Made by a program: the position numbers and the translations under genes. The notes under the pieces were generated by a model. The model worked only from the letters and a program-made list of their open reading frames with translations, searched no databases and had not been told where the DNA came from. From an uncultured Lachnospiraceae bacterium (GTDB lineage Bacteria; Bacillota; Clostridia; Lachnospirales; Lachnospiraceae), in the NCBI GenBank assembly GCA_910587895.1, contig CAJUOE010000221.1, positions 1 through 28,035 of the forward strand: DNA of 28,035 nucleotides, written 5' to 3'. The number at the start of each line of letters is the position of its first letter. The first letter of the stretch is position 1. Below are positions 1 through 6,898 of the stretch, piece after piece.

Positions 1-7
1 GATATTT

Positions 8-142
8 ATTGTACCAAAAGGTCTTGCTGCCAAAGGCAGCAGAGACACCTTGCACAAAAAGCGTTTGGAAAACTAGTTTTCCATAGCGCTTTTATGTGCA
101 AAGTGTTTACATCACAATATGATGTAAACCTTTTGGTACAAT
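8..142. repeat. 135-bp cloverleaf-like inverted-repeat element
   Basis: A perfect 15-bp terminal inverted repeat (ATTGTACCAAAAGGT at 8-22, its reverse complement at 128-142) encloses three hairpins. These are TGCTGCC/GGCAGCA (25-31/35-41), a long stem with TTGCACA/TGTGCAA and AAAAGCG/CGCTTTT capped by the palindrome GGAAAACTAGTTTTCC (67-82), and TTTACATCA/TGATGTAAA (106-114/120-128). Almost every base is paired. It lies upstream of the secG promoter. It could be a miniature transposon-like intergenic repeat or a structured RNA or terminator of the gene left of the window. No other copy is seen in this window. Confidence 0.7.
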
Positions 143-178
143 GAAAAATAAAAAGGAAAAACTCAAAGAAAATAATCC

Positions 179-207
179 TTGAAAAATATGCCAGATTATG
201 ATATGAT
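179..207 (+). promoter_or_regulatory. Predicted secG promoter
   Basis: TTGAAA (179-184), a 17-bp spacer and TATGAT (202-207) form a good sigma-A promoter about 45 bp upstream of the secG start. The cloverleaf repeat ends 36 bp before it. Confidence 0.6.
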
Positions 208-250
208 AAACAAGTTATGAGCAGGATTTAAAGCAGGAGGTACGATAGAA

Positions 251-490
251 GTGGAAATTTTAAAGACGATATGCATGGTAGTATTTATCATAATCAGTAT
301 TATTTTGACAGTGGTCGTTCTGATGCAGGAAGGTAAATCAGCAGGACTCGGAGCAATCAGCGGAGCAGCGGATACATACTGGGGCAAGAACAAGGGACGT
401 TCCATGGAGGGAAGACTTGTGATGGCTACCAGAATTATGGTGATCATGTTCCTGGTGCTTGCGGGTGTGTTGAATATCGGAAGTTTTTAG
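251..490 (+). CDS. secG: Preprotein translocase subunit SecG
   Basis: SecG is the small auxiliary subunit of the SecYEG channel that exports proteins across the cytoplasmic membrane. The 79-residue product has the usual two-helix layout: a hydrophobic N-terminal segment (about 5-25), the family loop with VVVLMQEGKSAGLGAISG (about 21-38) and a second hydrophobic helix near the C-terminus (about 58-77). The start is GTG, chosen because AGGAGG lies about 10 bases upstream and translation begins with MEILKTI. It has its own promoter and is followed by a strong terminator, so it is probably monocistronic, although the secG-rnr-smpB-ssrA order is a common arrangement in Firmicutes. Length and motifs are normal for the family. 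Confidence 0.95.
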   Translation: MEILKTICMVVFIIISIILTVVVLMQEGKSAGLGAISGAADTYWGKNKGRSMEGRLVMATRIMVIMFLVLAGVLNIGSF

Positions 491-498
491 GAACCAGA

Positions 499-526
499 AG
501 ACTGTCGGAGACCGGCAGTCTTTTTT
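499..526 (+). terminator. Rho-independent terminator after secG
   Basis: The stem AGACTG/CAGTCT with an inner CGG/CCG pair and AGA loop is followed by six T residues (521-526). It lies nine bases after the secG stop. Confidence 0.85.
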
Positions 527-545
527 ATCTTATAGGAAAGATCTT
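520..545 (+). repeat. Intergenic repeat motif, copy 1
   Basis: A 26-base stretch, from CTTTTTTATCTTAT to GGAAAGATCTT, recurs at 14015-14040 with only two substitutions. Both copies begin in the T-tract of a hairpin. This suggests a dispersed terminator-associated intergenic repeat of this genome. Confidence 0.55.
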
Positions 546-548
546 TTC

Positions 549-613
549 GCGCTAAAGCAGATAGCCCTAAGGCATCCCCCAGGCAAGCCTGGTATTCCTT
601 AGGACAAATGCGC
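549..613 (+). promoter_or_regulatory. Structured leader upstream of rnr
   Basis: Nested inverted repeats lie just before the rnr ribosome binding site: GCGC/GCGC (549-552/610-613), CCTAAGG/CCTTAGG (566-572/597-603) and CCAGGC-AA-GCCTGG (579-592). There is no T-tract, so this is not a simple terminator. It could be an RNA processing or mRNA stability element, or part of an intergenic repeat. No clear promoter was found here. Confidence 0.45.
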
Positions 614-632
614 AGCAAAACAGGAGAAATTT

Positions 633-2822
633 ATGGAAAAAGAATTGTTAAACAGAAGGAAAAAAATGATTTATGAATTCATGTGCAGTGACCTTTACGT
701 GCCCATGAAGATAAAGGAGCTCGCAATCCTTCTGGATGTACCGCGCGAAGAACGCGCGGCGCTGGAGGAAGTGCTGCATGAGCTTATGATGGAAGGCAGG
801 ATTGAGGTCTCCAAACGAGGGAAATATGCAAAGACAGAAGAGAAATTCCTCACAGGCACGTTTATTGGAAACGCGCGTGGGTTCGGCTTTGTGGAAGTGG
901 AAGGAGAGGAGAAAGACATTTTCATACCGGAGTCCCAGATTGGCGGCGCCATGCACGGGGATCTGGTACAGATATCCCTGCTGTCTGAAAAAGCGGCAGA
1001 GGGCAAGCGCCGGGAAGGCGCCGTGGTGAAAATTTTGCAGAGAGGCACTACACAGGCTGTAGGAACCTTCCAAAAGAGCAAGAATTTTGGTTTCGTTGTT
1101 CCGGACAACCTGAAACTCGGACAGGATATTTTTGTGCCGCTGGAACATTCCAAAGGAGCGGTAGACGGCCATAAAGTAGTGGTGGAAATCACCGATTACG
1201 GGAATGAGCGTAAGAAACCGGAAGGAAAAGTGACAGAGATTATCGGCCATGTCAATGATCCGGGAGTCGATATCATGTCCATTGTAAAAGGATATGAGTT
1301 GCCGACAGAATTTCCGCAGAAAGTATTAAAACAGGCGGAGAATGTGGGAAAACCGGTCAGCGGCGCGGACATGGCGGGAAGGAAAGATGTGCGTGACTGG
1401 CAGATGGTAACGATAGACGGCGAGGATGCCAAGGATTTGGACGACGCCATTACGCTGGCGAAAGAAGGGGAGAATTACCGTCTCGGCGTGCATATTGCAG
1501 ATGTGACAAATTATGTACAGGAACACAGCGCACTGGATGTAGAGGCATTGGAGCGAGGAACCAGCGTTTATCTGGTAGACCGGGTGATACCCATGCTGCC
1601 GCATGTATTGTCCAATGGTATCTGTTCTTTAAATGCCGGAGAAGACCGGCTGGCCTTGAGCTGTATTATGTTGATCAATCCGAAGGGGGTTGTGGTAGAA
1701 CATGAGATTGCACAGACCGTTGTCCGGGTTGACCGCAGGATGAGTTATACCAGTGTGCGCAAGATTTTGAAGGACAGGGATGAAAAGGAACGCGAGGAAT
1801 ACAGGGAGCTGGTTCCCATGTTTGAGCTGATGGAGGAACTGGCGGCGATTTTACGGGAAAAACGTAAGAAACGCGGCTCCATTGATTTTGATTTCCCGGA
1901 AACGAAAATTATCCTTGACAAGCAGGGCAGGCCGCTGGAAATCAAGCCGTATGAACGCAATGTGGCGACGCGCATCATCGAAGATTTCATGCTGATTGCC
2001 AATGAGACGGTAGCGCAGGATTATTTCTGGCAGGAAGTTCCGTTTGTGTACCGGACGCATGATACGCCGGATTCCGAGAAGATCCGCAAGCTGGGGACGT
2101 TTGTCAATAATTTCGGATATTCGATTCGGATCGGACAGGATGAGATTCATCCCAAAGAATTGCAGAAACTGCTGGAGAAGGTGGAAGATACGCCGGAAGA
2201 GCCTTTGATCAGCCGTCTGACGCTGCGTTCCATGAAACAGGCAAAATACACGGTGCAGAATAGCGGGCATTTTGGCCTGGCGGCTCCGTATTACTGTCAT
2301 TTTACCTCTCCGATTCGCCGTTATCCGGATTTGCAGATTCACCGTATCATTAAGGAGACGCTGCGCGGGAAAATGAACGAGAAACGGATGGCGCATTACG
2401 ATAAAATTCTGCCGGAGGTGGCAGCCCAGTCCAGCGCAAGGGAGCGCCGGGCAGAGGAGGCGGAACGCGAGACGGACAAGCTTAAGAAAGTGGAGTACAT
2501 GTCAGAGCGTATCGGACAGACTTTCACAGGCGTGATTTCCAGTGTGACAGCGTGGGGGATGTATGTGGAACTTCCCAATACGGTGGAAGGAATGATACAT
2601 GTTGACAACATGACCGATGACTATTATCATTTTAATGAGGAGACTTATCAATTGACGGGTGAGCGGACAAACAAAGTCTATAAACTCGGCCAGACGGTTT
2701 CCGTTGTAGTTGCAGACGCCGATAAATTTATGAGAACGATTGATTTTGTTCTGTCAGAACAGGCAGGGGAATTCGGCCTGGACGTACCGGCGGAGGACAT
2801 TGGCAGATACCGGGCTGAATAG
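633..2822 (+). CDS. rnr: Ribonuclease R
   Basis: RNase R is a processive 3'-5' exoribonuclease of the RNB/RNase II family that degrades structured RNA and, with tmRNA-SmpB, mRNAs on stalled ribosomes. The 729-residue protein has the normal order: N-terminal winged-helix region (about 1-70), two cold-shock/OB domains (about 73-135 and 140-205), RNB catalytic domain (about 255-580) and C-terminal S1 domain (about 635-715). The metal-binding acidic cluster DGEDAKDLDDAI is at 262-273, HIADVTNYV at 287-295, and the RNB signature HFTSPIRRYPDL at 556-567. The start is supported by AGGAGA six bases upstream. It is followed closely by smpB and ssrA, the rest of the trans-translation machinery. No lesion is visible. 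Confidence 0.96.
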   Translation: MEKELLNRRKKMIYEFMCSDLYVPMKIKELAILLDVPREERAALEEVLHELMMEGRIEVSKRGKYAKTEEKFLTGTFIGNARGFGFVEVEGEEKDIFIPESQIGGAMHGDLVQISLLSEKAAEGKRREGAVVKILQRGTTQAVGTFQKSKNFGFVVPDNLKLGQDIFVPLEHSKGAVDGHKVVVEITDYGNERKKPEGKVTEIIGHVNDPGVDIMSIVKGYELPTEFPQKVLKQAENVGKPVSGADMAGRKDVRDWQMVTIDGEDAKDLDDAITLAKEGENYRLGVHIADVTNYVQEHSALDVEALERGTSVYLVDRVIPMLPHVLSNGICSLNAGEDRLALSCIMLINPKGVVVEHEIAQTVVRVDRRMSYTSVRKILKDRDEKEREEYRELVPMFELMEELAAILREKRKKRGSIDFDFPETKIILDKQGRPLEIKPYERNVATRIIEDFMLIANETVAQDYFWQEVPFVYRTHDTPDSEKIRKLGTFVNNFGYSIRIGQDEIHPKELQKLLEKVEDTPEEPLISRLTLRSMKQAKYTVQNSGHFGLAAPYYCHFTSPIRRYPDLQIHRIIKETLRGKMNEKRMAHYDKILPEVAAQSSARERRAEEAERETDKLKKVEYMSERIGQTFTGVISSVTAWGMYVELPNTVEGMIHVDNMTDDYYHFNEETYQLTGERTNKVYKLGQTVSVVVADADKFMRTIDFVLSEQAGEFGLDVPAEDIGRYRAE

Positions 2823-2848
2823 AGAAATAATAAAGAAGAGGAATGAAG

Positions 2849-3316
2849 ATGGGGAAAGAAAGTAAAAAACTCATTGCAAACAATAAGAAAGCTTTCCATG
2901 ATTACTTTATAGAGGATAAATTTGAGGCTGGAATCAGCCTTGCAGGGACAGAAGTGAAATCATTGCGGATGGGGAAATGTTCTATCAAGGAATCGTTCAT
3001 CCGCATTGAAAAGGGAGAGGTCATCGTCTATGGGATGCATATCAGCCCTTACGAGAAGGGCAATATCTTTAACAAGGATCCGCTGCGTCCCAGAAAGCTT
3101 TTGCTGCACAAATACGAAATCAATAAGATAGAGGGCAAAATGACGACGAAAGGATATACCATCGTGCCCTTGCAGGTTTATTTCAAGGGGAGCCTGGTGA
3201 AAGTCGAAATTGCCCTCGCACGAGGCAAAAAACTTTATGACAAGAGGCAGGACATTGCCAAAAAGGACATGCGCCGGGAGTCCGAGCGGGAATTTAAAGT
3301 CAAAAATTTATATTAA
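2849..3316 (+). CDS. smpB: SsrA-binding protein SmpB
   Basis: SmpB binds tmRNA and positions it in the A site of stalled ribosomes for trans-translation. The conserved core is complete: IANNKKAFHDYFIED near the N-terminus, AGISLAGTEVKSLR, the GKCSIKESF segment, HISPYEKGNIFNKDPLRPRK split over the middle, and a basic C-terminal tail starting around GKKLYDKRQ. An in-frame ATG exists at 2843, but AGAGGA at 2837-2842 would then touch the start codon. The ATG at 2849 has normal spacing and gives the usual MGK start, so it is preferred. It begins 26 bases after rnr, in the same direction, and ssrA follows about 65 bases later. Confidence 0.95.
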   Translation: MGKESKKLIANNKKAFHDYFIEDKFEAGISLAGTEVKSLRMGKCSIKESFIRIEKGEVIVYGMHISPYEKGNIFNKDPLRPRKLLLHKYEINKIEGKMTTKGYTIVPLQVYFKGSLVKVEIALARGKKLYDKRQDIAKKDMRRESEREFKVKNLY

Positions 3317-3320
3317 ATCC

Positions 3321-3349
3321 TTGACAGGGATAGAATAACATGTTAATAT
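3321..3349 (+). promoter_or_regulatory. ssrA promoter
   Basis: A perfect TTGACA (3321-3326), 17-bp spacer and TAATAT (3344-3349) start just after the smpB stop codon. The predicted transcript would begin about 25 nt before the mature tmRNA 5' end. Confidence 0.8.
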
Positions 3350-3380
3350 GAACTACTGCTGAACAACAGCATTAAAACCA

Positions 3381-3723
3381 GGGGTTGTACTGGTTTCGAC
3401 GGGGGTTGTGCAGCTATGGAAGCCATTGGCGGCTCCTGACCGCCTAAAAACGGGAACAATAAATATAAACGCTGAAGACAATTTAGCATACGCTGCCTAG
3501 TTGCAGCAGTCGGCCTTGAACCACCCACAGTTTGAGAATCCGGCTTCGACGATGTGGGAAACGACATACGCAAAGCTTTGCGCGTGTGGGCGTATTATGA
3601 AGCTACTGAAACCATCAGCCTGTCATTAGGCGGCTGGCAGAGGGAATGTTAAAATAATGACTGTAATGGGAGATGCCATAGTGAATTGACTTTCGGACAG
3701 GGGTTCGATTCCCCTCAGCTCCA
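3381..3723 (+). ncRNA. ssrA: Transfer-messenger RNA (tmRNA)
   Basis: tmRNA rescues stalled ribosomes by acting first as an alanyl-tRNA and then as a short mRNA that adds a degradation tag. The 5' end GGGGTTGTACTGGTTTCGAC and the 3' T-arm GGGTTCGATTCCCC with CAGCTCC form the tRNA-like domain; GGGGTTG pairs with CAGCTCC. The tag reading frame ends ...AEDNLAYAA followed by TAG (3498-3500); the exact resume codon was not fixed. Downstream sequence holds the pseudoknot-rich region. The CCA end is not encoded (A at 3723 is followed by CTA). It is one-piece, not permuted. The genomic context after smpB is typical. Confidence 0.95.
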
Positions 3724-3731
3724 CTAAATGT

Positions 3732-3771
3732 GGCAAGGCAGGGTCCGCGAAATGGAAGGATGCCATTGCCG
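3732..3771 (+). other. Imperfect hairpin downstream of tmRNA
   Basis: GGCAA...TTGCC with inner TCC/GGA and GGCA/TGCC pairings forms an imperfect stem shortly after ssrA. It lacks a clear T-tract, so its role as a terminator is uncertain. The rest of 3724-3892 shows no gene. Confidence 0.3.
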
Positions 3772-3892
3772 CCTCGTGCATATATAGTATGCAGAATGAT
3801 GGTAATAACTGGATATTGTGGCAAAAATCGGAAAGAGGTAGAAGAAAACACAAATTTCTTTTACCTTTTTTGTGAAAAAAATGCAAAAAATG

Positions 3893-3921
3893 TTGACATC
3901 TGACATGATTTCATAGAGAAT
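3893..3921 (+). promoter_or_regulatory. Predicted promoter of the chemoreceptor gene
   Basis: TTGACA (3893-3898), a 17-bp spacer and GAGAAT (3916-3921) precede the leader ORF and the chemoreceptor. The -35 box is perfect and the -10 box is weaker. Confidence 0.55.
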
Positions 3922-3937
3922 AAAATAAGGAGATTTT

Positions 3938-3973
3938 ATGTCCATTCAACAAAATTTATATTTTGGAAACTAA
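3938..3973 (+). CDS. 11-residue leader-like ORF MSIQQNLYFGN
   Basis: This very short ORF has an excellent ribosome binding site (AAGGAG, 7 bases upstream) and lies between the promoter at 3893-3921 and the chemoreceptor start at 4009. It encodes MSIQQNLYFGN followed by TAA. The Shine-Dalgarno sequence is stronger than that of the chemoreceptor itself. It could be a leader peptide affecting downstream translation, or the leftover start of another gene. No function is recognised. Confidence 0.35.
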   Translation: MSIQQNLYFGN

Positions 3974-4008
3974 GTAACAATACATAATATGAAACGAGGA
4001 TATTGAGT

Positions 4009-5367
4009 ATGGGAATTGGAATGACAAAGAATAAGCTTGTAAAATCAGTTTCAGAATTGAGGGAGTGTAATTATTCAGCAAGCCCGGAGTTAAATGCGAT
4101 ATATCAGAGACTGCTGGATGGAAGGAAACAGTTTGCAGAGATACTTGAGAAAGATATCAGAGCGGTCATGCAGATTAGTTCTCTCGATTTAACGCTGCAG
4201 CATGAAACCGATAAGATTCTTGACATATCCCGCAATGTGGCAAGGGCCACGGAAGTAATTTTTGGAACGAACGGAGTAAGTGCGGCGGAGGGAAAGAATT
4301 CCCTTGAGGAACTTACGAATACAATTATTAAGATTTCCGGGGATACGGATGAGGTATACCGTAAAATAGAGACCGGTCAGGAAGAACTGACCGCAATCCG
4401 CGAGCTTTCGGGGCAGGCAATGGAAGTTTCCACGGAGATGCGCACAGATATGGAGGATCTTTTTGAAGTCATCAACCGCATGAATGATGTGATTGGGGAA
4501 ATCGAATCCATTTCGCGCCAGACCAACCTGCTTGCATTGAATGCTGCCATCGAGGCGGCGCGGGCAGGAGAGGCCGGAAGAGGGTTCGCCGTAGTTGCAG
4601 ATGAGATTCGCTCGCTTGCGGAGGAGACCCAGAGGATGACCGGGAACATGGGGCAGTTTGTAGAGGGAATCCGCGCCGCATCCCAGAAAAGCTCAGGCAG
4701 CACCACCAATACGATAGAGGCGCTTGACAGCATGTCGGACAGGATTGAGAATGCCTGGAAAATCAATGATGAGAACCAGAAACACGTTTCAGATGTCAAT
4801 GAGGCGGTTACATCTCTGGCAGCGGTCAGTGAGGAACTCAGCAGTACGATGTCGGAGATGGAAAACCAGCTGCGCAGCAGCACGGACTTCATGCGTGAAA
4901 TCGGGAATGAACTGTCGGAGGCTGCAAAACCGGTGGTAGAGATTGAGCGGACATTGGATGAAATGGCCAAAAAGATGGGAATGATGGCGAAAGACCCGTT
5001 TTTCCATCTTAAGAACGAAGAATTTGCCACCTATGTGAAAAATGCGATTTCCGCGCATCAGACATGGATTGGCAATTTGGAAAAAATGGTAGCGGAACAT
5101 GTGATTACTCCGCTGCAGCTTGATTCCTCCAAATGTGGGTTTGGACATTTTTATTATGCAATGGTGCCTGATGTGGAGGAAGTGCGCCCCATCTGGGATG
5201 CGCTTGGGGAGAAACATCAGAGATTCCACAAGTTTGGCTCAGATGCCATTCAGGCGTTGTTTGATGAGGATTATGCGAAAGCAGAACAGATTTGCCAGGA
5301 GGCAAGAGATTTTTCAAGAGAGCTTATTTCGGATATGGAACAGATTATTCGCATTATGAGCAGATAA
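4009..5367 (+). CDS. Soluble methyl-accepting chemotaxis protein with C-terminal CZB zinc-binding domain
   Basis: This is a chemoreceptor that signals through CheA/CheW to the flagellar motor or a related output. It has no membrane-spanning segment, so it should be cytoplasmic. The signalling hairpin tip is clear: IESISRQTNLLALNAAIEAA followed by RAGEAGRGFAVVADEIRSLAEE, flanked by long coiled-coil helices. After it, about residues 335-450 form a chemoreceptor zinc-binding (CZB) domain. Its expected ligands are visible: His in ISAHQTW, Cys and His in SKCGFGHFYY, and His in EKHQRFHKF. CZB receptors are known to sense zinc or oxidants such as HOCl through a zinc-bound cysteine. The ATG at 4009 is chosen because GAGGA lies eight bases upstream; a TTG at 4003 is in frame. 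CheV is encoded about 4 kb downstream. Confidence 0.9.
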   Translation: MGIGMTKNKLVKSVSELRECNYSASPELNAIYQRLLDGRKQFAEILEKDIRAVMQISSLDLTLQHETDKILDISRNVARATEVIFGTNGVSAAEGKNSLEELTNTIIKISGDTDEVYRKIETGQEELTAIRELSGQAMEVSTEMRTDMEDLFEVINRMNDVIGEIESISRQTNLLALNAAIEAARAGEAGRGFAVVADEIRSLAEETQRMTGNMGQFVEGIRAASQKSSGSTTNTIEALDSMSDRIENAWKINDENQKHVSDVNEAVTSLAAVSEELSSTMSEMENQLRSSTDFMREIGNELSEAAKPVVEIERTLDEMAKKMGMMAKDPFFHLKNEEFATYVKNAISAHQTWIGNLEKMVAEHVITPLQLDSSKCGFGHFYYAMVPDVEEVRPIWDALGEKHQRFHKFGSDAIQALFDEDYAKAEQICQEARDFSRELISDMEQIIRIMSR

Positions 5368-5409
5368 GTTTCCAGTGGCAAAGCGTATGGCGCGTTGCGG
5401 GAGAAAGAG

Positions 5410-6096
5410 ATGGATGGATTTAAGATGGTTGTGGACGGATTTGTGTTCACAGATGAGAAAACGGCCAGGAAAGCGTGTCAGGAAGAGGACAGCATACAGT
5501 ACGTAAAAGACAGGCTGGATATGGGAAACCCAAGGATGGTTCTGGAGATGTACCACAAGCTGGTGGCGGAGCAGGTTTTTGAGACACCCATAGGCTTGAT
5601 GTATCTCAAAGACCTGCAGAATTACCTTTTGATGACGCCGGAACTGGCAGATGAAGATATAACGGCGATTTCTGTTCCGGAGGCAGCCGGAGCGCGTGTA
5701 TCGCGGGACGCGGCCGCACAGCAGAAGGTTCAGGAAGATACCGCCGGGCAGCAGAAGGCACAGACGCCGCAGGCGGCAGCGAGGAAACAGGAGACGCTGG
5801 AGTGGTATGTTGAGAAACTGGAGGAATCCCGACAGCAGGAACGGCTTTCGGAGTATCGCAGGAGACGGGCGGAGGAACGTGCCGAAGACAGCAGGAAGCG
5901 CCTGCGTTTGAGTTTGCTGTTTTGCCTGTTCTTAATCCTGGTGACAATTGGCGTAGGTGCAATTACTTTGACGGATCATCATCCGAACATTATCAATTAT
6001 GAGAATAAGCTGATAGAGAAGTATCAGAATTGGGAGAACGATTTGGAAAATCGGGAACAGGCGCTCAAGGAGAGAGAATCCGGGACAAATCCCTGA
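5410..6096 (+). CDS. Single-pass membrane protein with coiled-coil flanks, unknown function
   Basis: The family is not recognised. The roughly 228-residue product has three parts: an N-terminal soluble region (about 1-75, including a MVLEMYHKLVAEQVFETP stretch), a Gln/Ala-rich linker and charged helix full of Arg and Glu (about 90-160), and one hydrophobic helix LSLLFCLFLILVTIGVGAI (about 166-184). A short charged tail, likely coiled-coil, follows. No signal peptide is visible, so the N-terminal part is probably cytoplasmic. The ATG at 5410 is preceded by GGGAGA; a TTG at 5395 is also in frame. It begins 42 bases after the chemoreceptor in the same direction, so the two may be cotranscribed. 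Confidence 0.7.
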   Translation: MDGFKMVVDGFVFTDEKTARKACQEEDSIQYVKDRLDMGNPRMVLEMYHKLVAEQVFETPIGLMYLKDLQNYLLMTPELADEDITAISVPEAAGARVSRDAAAQQKVQEDTAGQQKAQTPQAAARKQETLEWYVEKLEESRQQERLSEYRRRRAEERAEDSRKRLRLSLLFCLFLILVTIGVGAITLTDHHPNIINYENKLIEKYQNWENDLENREQALKERESGTNP

Positions 6097-6220
6097 CAGC
6101 GATTTTCACAGAAACAACATAAATGTGTGTTATCGTGTAGGAAAAGGACAGCTTTATATTGTTTCAATCATTGGGAAAGACTATGTAATGATATGAAATC
6201 CTTATGAAAGGTGTGAAAAT

Positions 6221-6898
6221 ATGGACAAACTGAAAATACTTGTCGTGGATGATGAGAGCCGTATGCGTAAGCTGGTAAGGGATTTTCTGGTAAAGCAGGA
6301 ATTTGAGGTTGTTGAGGCAGAGGATGGCGAGGATGCCCTGAATAAATTTTATGAGCAGAAGGATATTGCGCTCATTATTTTAGACGTGATGATGCCGAAG
6401 ATTAATGGCTGGGATGTGTGCAGGGAAATCCGGGAGACATCCAAGGTCCCCATTATCATGTTGACGGCTAAAGGTGAGGAAAGCGACGAGCTCCAGGGAT
6501 TTGGCATCGGCGCGGATGAATATATCTCCAAGCCGTTCAGCCCAAGGATTCTGGTAGCAAGAGTAGAGGCAATCCTGCGGCGTACCGGCAGGAATGAGGA
6601 AGAAGTCATAGAGATTGGCGGAATCAGCGTGGACAGGCTGGGACATCAGGTAAAGGTGGATGGAAAAGAACTGGAATTGAGCTATAAGGAATTCGAACTG
6701 CTCACATATTTTATGGAGAACCGGGGAATCGCCCTGTCCAGGGAAAAGATTTTGAATCATGTCTGGAATTATGATTATTTTGGGGATGCCAGAACGATTG
6801 ATACGCACGTGAAGAAACTGCGCAGCAAGATGGGTGATAAGGGGGAATATATCAAGACGATTTGGGGAATGGGCTACAAATTTGAGGTAGAATCATGA
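6221..6898 (+). CDS. OmpR/PhoB-family response regulator
   Basis: This is a DNA-binding response regulator of a two-component system. The receiver domain (about 1-120) carries the acidic pair D10-D11, phosphoacceptor D55 in LIILDVMMPK, T82 in IMLTAKG and K104 in YISKPFSP. The C-terminal winged helix (about 130-223) has the OmpR-type pattern ELSYKEFELLTYFMENRG...TIDTHVKKLRSKMG. Length (225) is normal. AAAGG lies upstream of the ATG. Its stop overlaps the histidine kinase start by four bases (ATGA), indicating translational coupling with its cognate kinase. The regulated genes are unknown; the lipoprotein gene just downstream is a plausible output. Confidence 0.92.
   Translation: MDKLKILVVDDESRMRKLVRDFLVKQEFEVVEAEDGEDALNKFYEQKDIALIILDVMMPKINGWDVCREIRETSKVPIIMLTAKGEESDELQGFGIGADEYISKPFSPRILVARVEAILRRTGRNEEEVIEIGGISVDRLGHQVKVDGKELELSYKEFELLTYFMENRGIALSREKILNHVWNYDYFGDARTIDTHVKKLRSKMGDKGEYIKTIWGMGYKFEVES

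Noticed and set aside
8..142. CRISPR array
   Set aside because: The repeats are inverted arms of one structure, not evenly spaced direct repeats with spacers, and no cas genes are present.
648..1250. 200-codon minus-strand ORF opposite rnr
   Set aside because: It is fully inside the rnr frame, has no promoter or ribosome binding site, and no recognisable domain.
3640..3730. Phage attachment site at the 3' end of ssrA
   Set aside because: tmRNA genes are common integration sites, but no integrase is adjacent and the 3' end sequence is not repeated elsewhere in the window.
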